Below, piece by piece: positions 22,977-33,096 of a stretch of 64,000 nt of DNA. Source of the stretch: Stagonosporopsis chrysanthemi. Lineage: Eukaryota; Ascomycota; Dothideomycetes; Pleosporales; Didymellaceae. Within the stretch, counting starts at the first letter, position 1; each line of letters opens with the position of its first letter. The notes under the pieces were generated by a model that was not told the origin of the DNA, did not search any database, and saw only the letters and a program-made list of their open reading frames with translations. The stretch covers positions 1 to 64,000 of the forward strand of contig JAFISE010000107.1 of NCBI GenBank assembly GCA_022560025.1, written 5' to 3'. A program made the position numbers and the translations under genes.

Positions 22977-24004
22977 ATGGCTTGTCAGAGCTGCGGCAGT
23001 CACACCACCAACACCTGCCCTCGTTGTGGCGTGTCCAACTACTGCGACGGCAACTGCCAGCATGTACACTGGCCGGTTCACAAGGATGCATGCAAAGATA
23101 ACCAGCTTGGAAATGCGCTTCAACGCGTTGCAGAGATCATCCACGGGGCGTATCTTGCTTTCCGAGAAAACTGCTGGGATACTCCAATCGATCGGATCGA
23201 AAATGGACCGCGGACACTGATAACTTATGACGGTGATCAGGAGCAGAACACTGCATTGTTTACTGCATTTCCCCATCATCTCGTCCAGAACAATGCCCAT
23301 CTGAAGATCGAGCTCCTGACCGCTTGGACATGTAATGAACCACTTGGATTTCTGCACTCACTTATGACAAAGCTCTTTCAAGGTATGACTAAGAACTTGC
23401 TGCGCAGCACAGCTGACGTTTGGCAGGACTGAACGTTGATGTGCACGAATGCGATATTACGCTGAACGAGATCCCTCCTCGCTGTACCATTTCTGTGCAG
23501 CCTTCTGGAGTCTCCTCTACGAATAAGGGTTTTATTCACACTGTTCTTCACGTCCAATCCCGCCGACCTGGAAGAAGGCAATGGATTATTGACATCTGTG
23601 GAGCTCAGTACGGGATATACCAGCCATTCCACGATCACGCACAGTACTTCCACCAATACGTCCAGAATGATCGTGCCCGTCATGATCTTGGATATTATCA
23701 CGACACGTTCAAAATTTTGGCACAAGATCAAGGCACTAGGGCGCTCATCTACGGTCTTGGTATGCGTGCCGCCCGAGTTCTCAATACAGCCATGAACACT
23801 TGGGAGTCGCAGAATCGACCCTCGTCTCAACTTAGAAGTCTGAACGGCGCTTCTTTCAACCAAAATAAGGCAAGTCTTCTAGAAGCTCTTAGCAACGCAG
23901 TACGCACCTTTGTCGCGACGAACGATTTCACGGCTTTGGTCAAACGCGAACGAGAACACGAACGAGAACAGGCACGAGCGCGTAGAATCGGGTGGTTGGG
24001 CTGA
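22977..24004 (+). CDS. MYND-type zinc-finger protein
   Basis: A 327-residue protein. Exons are 22977-23382 and 23427-24004; the 44-bp intron (GTATGA...GCAG) joins MTKLFQG to LNVDVHECD. The N-terminal 38 residues form a complete MYND finger: CQSC, CPRCG, NYCDGNCQ, HWPVHKDAC supply the seven cysteines and one histidine. The rest contains no SET or other catalytic motif that I can see. Its pattern (HLKIELLTAWTCNEPLGFLHSLM, RQWIIDICGAQYGIYQPF) matches the uncharacterised C-terminal region of many single-MYND proteins expanded in filamentous ascomycetes. MYND fingers bind proline-rich partners, so a protein-interaction role is plausible but not shown. The stop codon lies only 40 bp before a long G homopolymer and assembly gap. 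Confidence 0.83.
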
Positions 24005-24043
24005 GAGCGTATCGCATAAGAACAGCATTGCAGATTGGCACGC

Positions 24044-24072
24044 GGGGGGGGGGGGGGGGGGGGGGGGGGGGG
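24044..24072 (+). repeat. G homopolymer (29 G)
   Basis: An uninterrupted run of 29 G, 70 bp before an N gap. Long exact G runs next to gaps commonly reflect low-quality assembly ends. Confidence 0.8.
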
Positions 24073-24139
24073 TGGTGTTGGGCAATAAATTTGAAGGGTA
24101 GATAGGTGTGTTATAAAACTATTTCCTGTTTGTTTTTTG

Positions 24140-24149
24140 NNNNNNNNNN
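24140..24149. other. Assembly gap (10 N)
   Basis: Ten N bases mark a scaffold join; real distance and sequence between the two sides are unknown. Confidence 0.99.
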
Positions 24150-24153
24150 GGAT

Positions 24154-24183
24154 GGGGGGGGGGGGGGGGGGGGGCGGAGGGGG

Positions 24184-24236
<53 letters not shown>
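24154..24236 (+). repeat. G tract (about 83 bases, three interruptions)
   Basis: Almost pure G with single interruptions at 24175 (C), 24178 (A) and 24186 (A), directly after the N gap. It may be a genuine G-rich repeat collapsed by assembly or a two-colour sequencing artefact. Confidence 0.75.
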
Positions 24237-24237
<1 letters not shown>

Positions 24238-25040
24238 TACTGTGAAGCTGTTGCACAAATCATATCAGGTGAATAGTTAGGTTATAACTCATCCCATTGA
24301 ATGCTTCGTGATATCATCAGGTGACATCATGCTGCAGTCTTCCTAAAAGCGAAAACCCGGCATTCGCTTTGGGTCTCACATGCGCCTCCGCTCTTGTGTC
24401 TTGCTCATACCAGAAACAACTCACCATTTTGTCACGGCTTGCTACCTTTCAAGGATTGTCACTGTCGCTAGCTTCGTAAAACTCATGCACCTGCGTCGAT
24501 AAATCCTGATGTTTTGGCTAAGCAAGAGTTGCGACTTTGTTAAAATGCAGGTTGAAAGGTATGTTCTGCACGCCAGGGTCCTGTCTTAAAGTACCGGAGT
24601 ATTGCATGTCCTTGTAGATGAACCAGCTGGATGTTTAGTATGGCTCGGTCGTCCGACAAGGTTCACACCGCCCCGAGGTTTTGGCGCAGCCATTCCTATC
24701 ACGAACATGGTACTATTACTGGCTGCACCACAAGCAGGGCTGGAACATAAGCAAGTGCGGTTGAGATGGGATAAACAAGCTAGATGAGCTGGTACAATAG
24801 CCCTTGACTATGCCCAGAATGCTACGCATTTCTCTCAGATCCTATGGATAAGATCGGGGATTCGACCGTTCCGACGTTGAGCAGTATGCTTGCGCAGGCA
24901 TTTATTCAGTACATAGATCAGTTAGTGTTATCTCTAATATATTTCCCATTGCACAAATTGGTAAACAGAAGCGAGATGGGATTGGAGTGCTGGTGCGGTG
25001 TGGGAGGCGACGATAAGAATATTGACATCGAATAGTAAAG
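24237..25040. other. Intergenic stretch right of the gap
   Basis: No gene is supportable in these 800 bp. Short open frames at 24602 and 24844 lack conserved features. Confidence 0.4.
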
Positions 25041-25277
25041 TTAAATCATGATAGTAGTAGCGAGGCTGGCCGTAGTCGCAACAGCTATCGTGATCCTTCT
25101 TGGCTTTACAGCTTTCACTACAGTTACAAGACCTTCCGAGAGTCTAGCGGCTGCTATCACGTGTTGATAGTGTTCATACAGAGCACGTAGTACCCTCTGG
25201 CTCTCAGTCTCCATCGTAACATCAGTGATGTTGTAATGCGTACCCTGGATTGATCCTGCCGAAGATTCAAGCATCAT
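25041..25277 (-). CDS. Small ORF overlapping the upstream stop; possible displaced C-terminus
   Basis: A 78-residue frame beginning ATG at 25277, overlapping by ATGA the stop codon of the upstream protein. It reads like real protein: a helical segment (ESQRVLRALYEHYQHVIAAA) then a basic stretch and a C-terminal hydrophobic helix (RITIAVATTASLATTIMI). It could be the true C-terminus of the neighbouring gene displaced by a one-base frameshift or an unrecognised intron, a separate tail-anchored micro-protein, or chance. No 28-bp intron between the frames is credible. Confidence 0.3.
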   Translation of the reverse strand: MMLESSAGSIQGTHYNITDVTMETESQRVLRALYEHYQHVIAAARLSEGLVTVVKAVKPRRITIAVATTASLATTIMI

Positions 25278-26062
25278 TGCACGACAACTCCATCCTGGTC
25301 ATGCGTCCAGTCCTCCATCGCGGACCGGTAGAACCAGTCCTTGCCGATATTCTCGTACAAGTTCGGCAGCACAGTCCACAGGTAAACCTTGACAGAGACC
25401 GGCAGCTTCATATCATCCTTCACGTCCTTGCCGTCATAGAGCGGATTCGGCGGCCGGATGACGTTGACGTAGGGGCTTTCGCCCAGCGCAGGGTCTCTTG
25501 GATAGCGTTTAGGCATGCCAAACTGATACTGCTGCTCCTCCGGCAGCTGCAAGACGCGTAAACAACTGTACAGTGCATCGGTATCGATATGCACGCAATA
25601 GTCGGAGTGATAGATGTCGCGACCCATCTTTGCCTGTTCTTTTGTATGGGTGGCATGCATGGCTTGGACTTGCTCGACGGTCGCACCCTCCAGAGCTTTG
25701 CGGTCGCTATATGCACACATGTCGAGCGCACCTGCGATGCGGTCGCCGTCTACATATAACCCTCTTACACCTGAGGTTACTTCTTCGCTCCAGATCTGCA
25801 TGAACGCTCGCCATGCATCATCACTCTGGTAGTCGCAGCGGTAAATGTTGAATCCCCATTTCAATTTCTTGCGGATGACGTCTGGAGCTACAGTCTGCTG
25901 GTATGTCGGAGAGGGCGAGTCATCTGAGCGTACTGCCGTCGTATGGAACCATGAGGCTCTGTTTGAGTTTCCATTTCTGAACGCCAATGGCTTTGTCTTT
26001 GGAACGTGTGTGACGGATTTCACCGCAATACGGTGAGCCGAAACTAGCCAGGTTCGGCTCAT
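25274..26062 (-). CDS. Uncharacterised fungal protein (5' end uncertain)
   Basis: Not recognised by function. The 262-residue frame has a convincing core: KLKWGFNIYRCDYQSDDAWRAF, GLYVDGDRI, RDIYHSDYCVHIDTDALYS, YVNVIRPPNPLYDG and VKVYLWTVLPNLYENIG. This arrangement (an opening W/YGF.IYRC.Y..D..W block followed by a YCVH.D.D block) recurs in hypothetical proteins of Dothideomycetes and related fungi, typically 250-300 residues and without known activity. The first 50 residues are lower quality and may be non-coding. An alternative first exon could lie in the frame at 25920-26261 (segment MTDLHMLLPLHPNYRWWYHY, followed by GTAAGA), but the phases do not join cleanly. The stop at 25274 is overlapped by a second open frame. 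Confidence 0.55.
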   Translation of the reverse strand: MSRTWLVSAHRIAVKSVTHVPKTKPLAFRNGNSNRASWFHTTAVRSDDSPSPTYQQTVAPDVIRKKLKWGFNIYRCDYQSDDAWRAFMQIWSEEVTSGVRGLYVDGDRIAGALDMCAYSDRKALEGATVEQVQAMHATHTKEQAKMGRDIYHSDYCVHIDTDALYSCLRVLQLPEEQQYQFGMPKRYPRDPALGESPYVNVIRPPNPLYDGKDVKDDMKLPVSVKVYLWTVLPNLYENIGKDWFYRSAMEDWTHDQDGVVVQ

Positions 26063-26787
26063 TTTGAGGTTCTCTTACTTTTCGCCCGATGAAGTGTAGG
26101 CTGTAGTGATACCACCACCTATAGTTTGGATGCAGAGGAAGGAGCATGTGGAGGTCGGTCATCTCAAACTCATCGTAGTTTTCGCTGAGGTCGATCCGCG
26201 TCCATGCTTCCTGTCCAATCAGAATCAATCTTGGCATTGATTTGACATAATCACCGTACAACGACTGCCTCTTCCATCACGGCGTGGATACGCTACGGTG
26301 AAGGCCTTGCTGACAACCCTTCATCTTTGTATTGAGGCGCGATGTAACTTGATCAGAAACGGTGGTGACTGACGAATAGTCATGGCAGTATGAGGATAAT
26401 TCAGTTCTATTGCGAGATGAAGCGGGAAAACGAAAGTAAAATAGTCACGATACTACTCGAACCTAGGCTGCGATCTCTGAGCACAATTGATCCGCTGCAT
26501 CGCTCATACTACGTCATCATCCGTGCTGAGCGGCCAGAGATGGGGTCGCGGACTTCACACAAACTCCGGTCACTGCACTCCACCATCCTATCCTCTTCCC
26601 ACCAGTCATTAAAGGATCACGCACAATGCCCCATCAGCGCAGGAATTGTGGTCGCAACCTTAACGAACGTAGTCCGTAATCAGATGACGTTGTCTTCACC
26701 GCAAGTCCGTTGGTTGCCTTACAAGAACACGCACGGCGCCCTTCACATGCCACGCCACGCAGTAACTCTCGCCCTCACAGCACTACG
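26063..26787. other. Intergenic / possible 5' exon region
   Basis: About 720 bp of divergent promoter space between the uncharacterised gene and the small membrane protein. It may contain an unassigned first exon of the former (26062-26261, minus strand). Confidence 0.35.
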
Positions 26788-27575
26788 ATGCGGAAGCTCA
26801 GATCTTGGCGTTTTGGTTTGCTCTTTTTGTCCCCGCTAGCGATCGTTTCGGCCAGTGACATCACCTCCTTTACAGACGCAAAGTGCACCCGTTCATGGCG
26901 ATCGATGGATACGGTCAATGGCTACCCAGACGGGTTGTGCAAACCGTTGAACGTAACAGCCGGTGAGAGTTTTCAGGTTCAAGGATTGGATCCGGGGTGC
27001 GCAGGTACGGCGTCTATTGTACTGTGGATCAACGAAATTGACGATTACAAGTTACACTTTATGGCGAGAACTCTGGGCCGCTGCCTTGCTCTAGCAAGAC
27101 GAAGATTGTCGGACATCTTGCAAAGTGCTACGATGAGTCTTGGATGTATTACTCGATTGATGGGTGTTTGCCGCCCACTTTAGCGAGTACCAAAGCGGGG
27201 GGTATGATGCCGACGGCAACCAGTTCATCAGCAACGGAAGGTACCAGTCCAGCGCCGAAACCCAAAATGCAGACCAGTGTCATTATCGGAATCACTCTTG
27301 CTGGAGTGTCATGTGTTATCCTAGGTTCGACAGGGGTGTTGTTGCTTCTCCGTCGACGCCGCAGGTCACGCGCTTCCAACCCGACACATGAGCTATCCGA
27401 GGATCGAGGGCTCGTGGAATCAGATGCAGCAGCCGAGAGAAAGCACCCCAAAGAGCTATGGGGCGATCATGCTGCGGTTGAGATGGGGCGGAATAGTCGG
27501 TTTGAGGGGATGATGCGTGATAGATGGCCTGTGCAGGGCGTGAATCCGTCGATTCAGATCTGCTATGTGCCTTGA
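26788..27575 (+). CDS. Small single-pass membrane protein with Cys-containing ectodomain
   Basis: A 246-residue protein with exons 26788-27004 and 27052-27575. The 47-bp intron (GTACGG...CAAG) converts a dead-end frame into GCAVTLYGENSGPLPCSSK, a pattern typical of small secreted or cell-surface fungal domains. Layout: signal peptide (LRSWRFGLLFLSPLAIVSA), an ectodomain of about 120 residues with six or seven cysteines (TDAKC, DGLC, DPGCAV, LPCSS, AKCYDESW, SIDGC), a short S/T-rich stem (MMPTATSSSATEG), one transmembrane helix (VIIGITLAGVSCVILGSTGVL), then an RRRRR stop-transfer and an 80-residue acidic-basic cytosolic tail. The architecture resembles WSC-like surface sensors, but the cysteine spacing is not a WSC domain. 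Function unknown. The start at 26788 gives the best signal peptide; an upstream in-frame ATG at 26710 is less likely. Confidence 0.72.
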
Positions 27576-27881
27576 ATGACAACCTCAATAGCGCGGCCGC
27601 AGCCTAATATTAGTTGGTAAATTAGGTCTCTTCGCTGTACGCACAGTCTTTTTGTGAATCGTCGTGTCAATTTGGTACTGTGCAAGACATTAGAGTTAGC
27701 TGGGCCAAAGGTCTTGTACACGGCGGCAGACTTACTAAATGGCTATAGAGCCCTTTCCCCCACCCTCGAACTGCAAAGCAGCACTTGCTTCCTGTCCAAA
27801 CTTTTCGAGCACCTTTAACGCCGTGTCAAAGATGCACCCTAAGGCTGTGTTTTACTCTGGCAGTCATTCAGTAGTCCCTAC
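27576..27881. other. Short convergent intergenic region
   Basis: About 300 bp between the 3' ends of the membrane-protein gene and the eIF4A-III gene; it probably holds both transcript ends. No element is recognised. Confidence 0.4.
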
Positions 27882-29177
27882 TTAAGCCAGCAGATCCGCA
27901 ACGTTCATGGGCATCTCGTCGATCTGTGTAGAGTAGTACACTGTGTCTTCTTAGCAAGGGTCATTGCAAACAGCAAACTCTCAACTTACACTCGATATCA
28001 CGGAGGATGCGAACATCATCCTGGGTAACAAAGTTAATTGCAACACCCTTGCGTCCAAAACGACCAGAACGACCAATCCTGTGGATGTAGTTCTCACGGT
28101 TGCTTGGCAGATCGTAGTTGATGACCAGCGAGACCTGCTGGACGTCGATACCACGCGCCCAGACATCGGTCGAGATCAACACGCGCGAGTTTGCCTGGCG
28201 GAAGTCCTGCATAATACTATCGCGCTCCCTCTGCGGCATGTCGCCGTGCATCGAAGAGACTGTGAAGTTGGCCTCGCGCATTTTGTCCGTCAGCCAGTCG
28301 ACCTTGCGGCGTGTGTTGCAGAAGATGACAGCTTGTGTGATAGTGAGTGTGTCGTACAGATCGCACAGAGTATCGAACTTCCACTCCTCCTTCTCAATGG
28401 CAATGAAGTACTGCTTCAGGCCTTCCAGAGTCAATTCATCACGCTTGACAAGAATGCGAACGGGGTCGGTCATGAACTTGGTGGTCATCTCCAGAACGTC
28501 GTACGGAAGGGTGGCAGAGACCACAACGACCTGAGTCGCGGGAGGGAGGTAGCGGTATACGTCATAGATCTGCTCGCGGAATCCACGGTTGAGAAGCTCG
28601 TCTGCTTCATCGAGGACGAGCATCTTGATGTTGCGAGTGCGCAGGTTGCGGCGACGGATCATATCTGCGACACGTCCAGGTGTTCCAGAAACAACATGCT
28701 GGCCGTAGTCGAGCTTGCGGATATCCTCGCCCACGTTTGTGCCTCCAATGCAGGCATGGCACTGCACGTTCATGTAGTCGCCAAGACCCATGATGACCGA
28801 CTGGATTTGTGTCGCAAGTTCACGGGTGGGCGATAGAACGAGCGCTGTTAGGTGTAAGCTTTGACCTGCTAGGTCATGGATGATCACGTACCCTGTGTCT
28901 CGCGCACTGCTGTATCGATGACCTGGAGGATGGAGATGGAGAAGGTCGCCGTCTTTCCGGTTCCGGATTGTGCCTGCGCAATGGTGTCACGACCTTTGCA
29001 GACCTGAACGATCGCACGTGACTGGACAGCAGAGGGCGATTCGTAGCCGTACGCGTAGATTCCGCGCAGCAGGTTCTCTTTCAGGTGCATGGCCTCGAAG
29101 GTCGGCGCCACTGTGACTTCCTTGGAGGTGGAGAACTCCATCTTGTCATCGGTACTTCGGTCTATTCCTTCCGCCAT
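27882..29177 (-). CDS. FAL1: DEAD-box RNA helicase eIF4A-III / FAL1
   Basis: A 399-residue ATP-dependent helicase, the core of the exon-junction complex and also linked to 40S rRNA processing in yeast (Fal1). Exons are 29177-28892, 28844-27990 and 27940-27882; intron phases agree, and the last 19-codon exon supplies the conserved end YYSTQIDEMPMNVADLLA after ILRDIE. All helicase motifs are present: Q-motif region (PTFEAMHLKENLLRGIYAYG), AQSGTGKT (I), PTRELA (Ia), GTPGR (Ib), DEAD (II, VLDEADELLNRGF), SAT (III), IFCNTRR (IV), STDVWARGIDVQQV (V) and HRIGRSGRFGRKG (VI). Length is exactly that of eIF4A-III orthologues. The DVWARGID spelling separates it from translation-factor eIF4A (DLLARGID). 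The first intron begins right after RETQ. Confidence 0.95.
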
Positions 29178-29434
29178 GATGCTGATCGTATACGTATAGA
29201 TTTGGTGGGGGTGAAGTATAGTGAGGTTTTGAGGTCGTGGTGACGATGCGCGAGAAAGTTTGGTGGAGCTGTCTGCGAAGACGGATGCCGAAAGGTCCGT
29301 GCGCTGTTTTACGATTTACCTGGGCGAGCGCGCTCCACCTCGAATGCGCCAACACCCACGCCCTACAGGTACTGAACTTGCGACTGTCCGACTGCCGTAC
29401 ACGAGACTCATCATAGCTACAGGCGACCGCAAGC
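29178..29434. promoter_or_regulatory. Shared 257-bp divergent promoter FAL1 / SF3a60
   Basis: The only DNA between the two start codons. No canonical TATA box is seen; GC-rich with CpG-containing stretches (29270-29340), as expected for housekeeping bidirectional promoters. Confidence 0.6.
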
Positions 29435-30978
29435 ATGCTCCTGGACGAACAGCGCCAGATCCACGAGGATCTTGAGCGCCTTGAGGACGCCGTTGCAGAG
29501 CGCCTTTTAGAGGATCCTCCACACGTAAGTCACGCAACCTTGATCTCTCGCACTTATCTAACAGATTCTGACAGATTCGCGACCGTCTGGCACGTGACCA
29601 TGATATCGCGCGGTTTTTGGAACAAATCGAGTCGCAGTCTGGCCGGTTACTAGCCATCTACGAAGATGCAGAAGGCAAGAGGGACGAGGAGGTGCGCAAC
29701 CTCACTCATGGCGATCCAATGGACTCGTTCATGAAGGAGGTTTCGGACATGAAAGATTTCCACCGACGCTACCCCAACGAGCCCGTCGAGAACCTTGAGA
29801 AGGCGTACAAGAAGCGGTCGCCTGAAGACCATGTACAGTCAATCGCTGCTATCGACTCAATGTTCACGGGAGAGGAAGGTTTCGGTCGATTCTTCGATAT
29901 GACCACGCTGCACGAGCAGTACTTGAACTTGCCTGTTCACCAGCACGCGCGCCGTCTCACCTACCTACAGTACCTTGACCTGTTCGACGTTTTTACTGGG
30001 CCACAGAGCAGCATTCGCCGCGATCAGAAGAAGTCCGAACCCTATTACCAGTATCTAAAGGCGCTGCAGGAGTACCTCGAGAGCTTCATGCGCCGGACGA
30101 AGCCTCTGGAGAACCTGGACAAGCTGTTCGCCAGTTTCGACAGGGAGTTTGAGGAGCTGTGGGAGAAGGATCAAATCCCGGGGTGGGAGAAGATCGCGCC
30201 ATCGTCGGCGCCTACAAACGGTGATGCGCCAGGCGAGGGAATTTGGTGCGCAGCATGTCAGAAAGGCTTCACAAAGGAGACGGTCTTCGAAGCGCACTTG
30301 ACAGGAAAGAAGCACAAGAAGGCCGTACAAGCGAGCGAGAACGTGAGTACATCCGCACAGTTAAACGGTGCATCATCAGACATCCAGCGATTCAAGGAGC
30401 GAGCCGTTGCCGAGCGAGAATTCAAGATCAAGAAGCTGGCTGCAGCCATGCAGACAGAGCGTGGCGATACCAAGGTCAACGTTGAACGAAAGCACGGCAT
30501 GACAGAGCGCGAAAGACAGCAAGAGCTGGAGCAACTGTACGCGGAGCAACCAGCCGATGGCGCTCAGGACGACGATGACGAATCCGACGGCGAGGGCAAA
30601 ATTTACAACCCCCTTAAACTGCCACTCGCCTGGGATGGCAAGCCCATTCCCTTCTGGCTGTACAAGCTGCACGGTCTTGGTGTCGAGTTCCCGTGTGAGA
30701 TCTGCGGTAACTTCGTCTACATGGGGCGACGGGCCTTTGATAAACACTTCAACGAACCACGCCATATTCACGGTCTCAAGTGTCTGGGCATCACCAACAC
30801 GAGCCTTTTCCGCGAGATTGTAAGCATCCAAGAAGCCGAGACGCTGTGGAAGAAGATCCAGAAGGACAAGAAGAAGGAGAAGACAGCCGCGGAGAATGTG
30901 GTTGAGATGGAGGATACAGAGGGCAATGTCATGCCTGAGAAGGTTTACCACGACCTGGCTGCTGCCGGCATGCTCTGA
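29435..30978 (+). CDS. Splicing factor 3A subunit 3 (SF3a60 / Prp9)
   Basis: A 497-residue U2 snRNP protein needed for pre-spliceosome formation. Exons are 29435-29524 and 29575-30978; the 50-bp intron (GTAAGT...ACAG) joins LLEDPPH to IRDRLARDHDIARF. Domains: N-terminal helical SF3A3 region with HRRYPNEPVENLEKAYKKR and FGRFFDMTTLHEQYLNL, both characteristic; a U1-type C2H2 finger (WCAACQKGFTKETVFEAHLTGKKH); and a C-terminal matrin-type finger (FPCEICGNFVYMGRRAFDKHFNEPRHIHGLKCLGI), then the conserved end EDTEGNVMPEKVYHDL. Length equals human SF3A3 (501). Both zinc fingers are intact. Confidence 0.94.
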
Positions 30979-31445
30979 GCAGATGCTTTGGCTTTGAGAA
31001 CCAACAACAAAACTGGTCAGACAGCTCGACCTATAGTTGTTGAGCGCCACCTGCAAGACCGCTAACCATGAAGTCGCAACAGGAAATTGCCAAATCAAGT
31101 GTCGAGGAGTCGACAATCAGGTCTTCGTATTCGTCGATGACAGGCAGATGGTGACGCAGTCTCTATCACACCGAGCTTCCAGCGCTGAGGATAGGAAGAC
31201 ATTGGAGGAAAGAGAATTTGACATTATGTTGGACGAGAGCAAAGGCGATGTAAGACATATACCCACGACATCTATCTGCGAGATATGAACCTGATCCTAA
31301 CACGCCTCAGCGAACAACGTGAAGGATGCCTAGCTCTCATTATATCCAAGAATGAGAAACGAATTTTGCCCATCCTTTGAAACTCAAAACAACTCGCAGT
31401 GCAGCAACCGAGATTTAGCTTAATAACACCACTCAGATCTTCACT
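30979..31445. other. Intergenic region between convergent genes
   Basis: About 470 bp separating the SF3a60 stop and the acetyltransferase stop. No gene is supportable. Confidence 0.4.
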
Positions 31446-32275
31446 CTACTTCCCACCCTCACCACCCTCAGGCGCCCGCACCATCGGCCAAAGCGGCACT
31501 CCACTCTTCTCCATCTCCCCTATCCCCTCCATCTCGCCCCTCGCATCACACATCCCCTCCCCAAGCCTCACTACGCTCCCAACATCCACAAATCCTGCTT
31601 TCAAGTACACCTTCCTTGCTCCCTCGTTACTCGCCTCAAGATACACCTTCCTGCCTTCCCTCTGCGCCCTCGCCTGTAATTCTCTAATAAGCGCAGGTGC
31701 GAGTCCCTTGCCCCTGTGCTGCGCGCCTGCGCCAATGAGCTGGATGTAGAAAAACGGTTCTCCGTTTGGGAACGTGCTTTTCTTGGTCGGTGTAGTGGCG
31801 GCTGTGTATTCGTTCATTCTGTGCACGAAAGTTCTTGGCCAAGGGCCCAGAGGGTAGGGGCGAGGCTGCCGCGCAGGAAGAGTGCAGGCAGGCTAGAGGC
31901 GCCGAGGGAGTCGAGAGACGTATCTGGTGGGTAGATCGTAGCTGCGGCTTGGAAGTCTGGGACGGCATCTGCATCCACATCCGAGTTTGGCGCTGCAGGC
32001 GAGGTCGGTGTGGTGGTGCTCGCGGACCATAGCTCCCCGCCTGCTAGTAAAGCGGCGTTGCTGGATAGCGCGAATAGAGATTGAAGAGCAGAGAGGCGTG
32101 CGGAGGGAGAGAGGTGGGATAGCAGGTATGCTGTCACCGGGTCGGCTTCGAAGGCGGAGACGAGGGTTGAGGTTGCGGCTGGGATGGCGTCACGGGAGGT
32201 AGAGGTTTGGATATGGACTGGAAGCCGTGATTTGGAGGCCGAGGCCCGGGTTGAAGTTGCTGTCGCTGTGGACAT
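31446..32275 (-). pseudogene. GNAT acetyltransferase gene with an apparent frameshift
   Basis: Two overlapping minus-strand frames together make one plausible protein of about 275 residues. The first (ATG at 32275, MSTATATSTRASASKSRL) runs through AFEADPVTAYLLSHLSPSARL to PTLWALGQELS and stops at 31814. The second frame, open from before 31841, continues PWPRTFVHRMNEYTAATTP to the GNAT acetyl-CoA-binding motif A (GAGAQHRGKGLAPALIRE) and motif B (VYLEASNEGARKVYLKAGFVDVG), stopping at 31446. The shift lies around 31830-31850 within CTTGGCC; no intron with sensible spacing bridges it. It is either a sequencing error or a genuine disabling mutation. The family resembles small-molecule or puromycin-type N-acetyltransferases; substrate unknown. 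Homology of both halves to one family is judged by eye. Confidence 0.6.
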
Positions 32276-33096
32276 ATTCGTGACTTGGCAAACCGGAATA
32301 CTAACTTTGGCTGCGTGTGTAGTATTTACCGATACCACGTACTTGATACCGTGGTGGATAGACTGGGTTGATGTTCGCATATTTTCTTCACTATAGTTAA
32401 AGTTCTCGTTCTTGAACTCAGAGATTAAAGAATTGTACAAACATTCCGTTGTACGCTTGCTTTTGAAACTTACTTGTGGTCAGTTGTGGTCGACTGTTCT
32501 ATTGCATCAGACCAGACCTTTAGTCGCCGGGACCCGCGGACGGGCTTCGGCGCTCACGGAAGTCTTGGTGTTACGACTGAGAATTCACTGATGATGTAAT
32601 TAGTGGCTCAGCAATAAAATAGGCATTGACTGCAGCTCGAGGCCAATATGACATTGCTTCTGGACCGAAACACTGGTCGAGGTTGTATAATTGATTGCCA
32701 GAGGGAATGTGGAAGTCAAGTCAAAAATTGGTTCAGGCACGCAGCGATCATTAAGTCCATGTGCACTTCGTTGCAAGTGAGCTGCAAATACAAACAATCT
32801 TAACGCCAAGTTGTGGTTAGCCCCGTAAGGCTGGTTCACGACTGCATCCAAGGCGCTGCAAAAGATATATGAACATGCTCGTCATGATACAATCAAATCA
32901 TCCTCGCTCGTCCTCTCTCGCTGGTCTCCGTTCCTGATACTCTTCGTCCGCATCCTCACCCTCACTTGCAGCCGTCATGCCGGATGTTTACAGCTTCCTG
33001 CCGCCCATCGAAGCTCCTTGTCGCTTGATGAGGCGCCTGTATCGAGCGGAACGATTCTGAGCTTATCCTGCTAATCGTTGAGAACGCCAGCAGGTT
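32276..33096. other. Intergenic region
   Basis: About 820 bp. Nothing is recognised apart from a 27-codon plus-strand ORF at 32977 (start MPDVYSFLPPIEAP) that cannot be supported as a gene. Confidence 0.4.

Noticed and set aside
23827..24258. Minus-strand open frame rich in proline across the G tracts
   Set aside because: It is the complement of poly-G homopolymers and an N gap (CCC codons), an artefact of composition rather than a gene.
27964..28836. Long plus-strand frame of 290 codons
   Set aside because: It lies fully antisense to the eIF4A-III helicase exon, whose motifs are unmistakable; the open frame is a by-product of codon usage.
32977..33060. 27-codon ORF starting MPDVYSFLPPIEAP
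   Set aside because: Too short, with no splice partner or known family; cannot be distinguished from chance.
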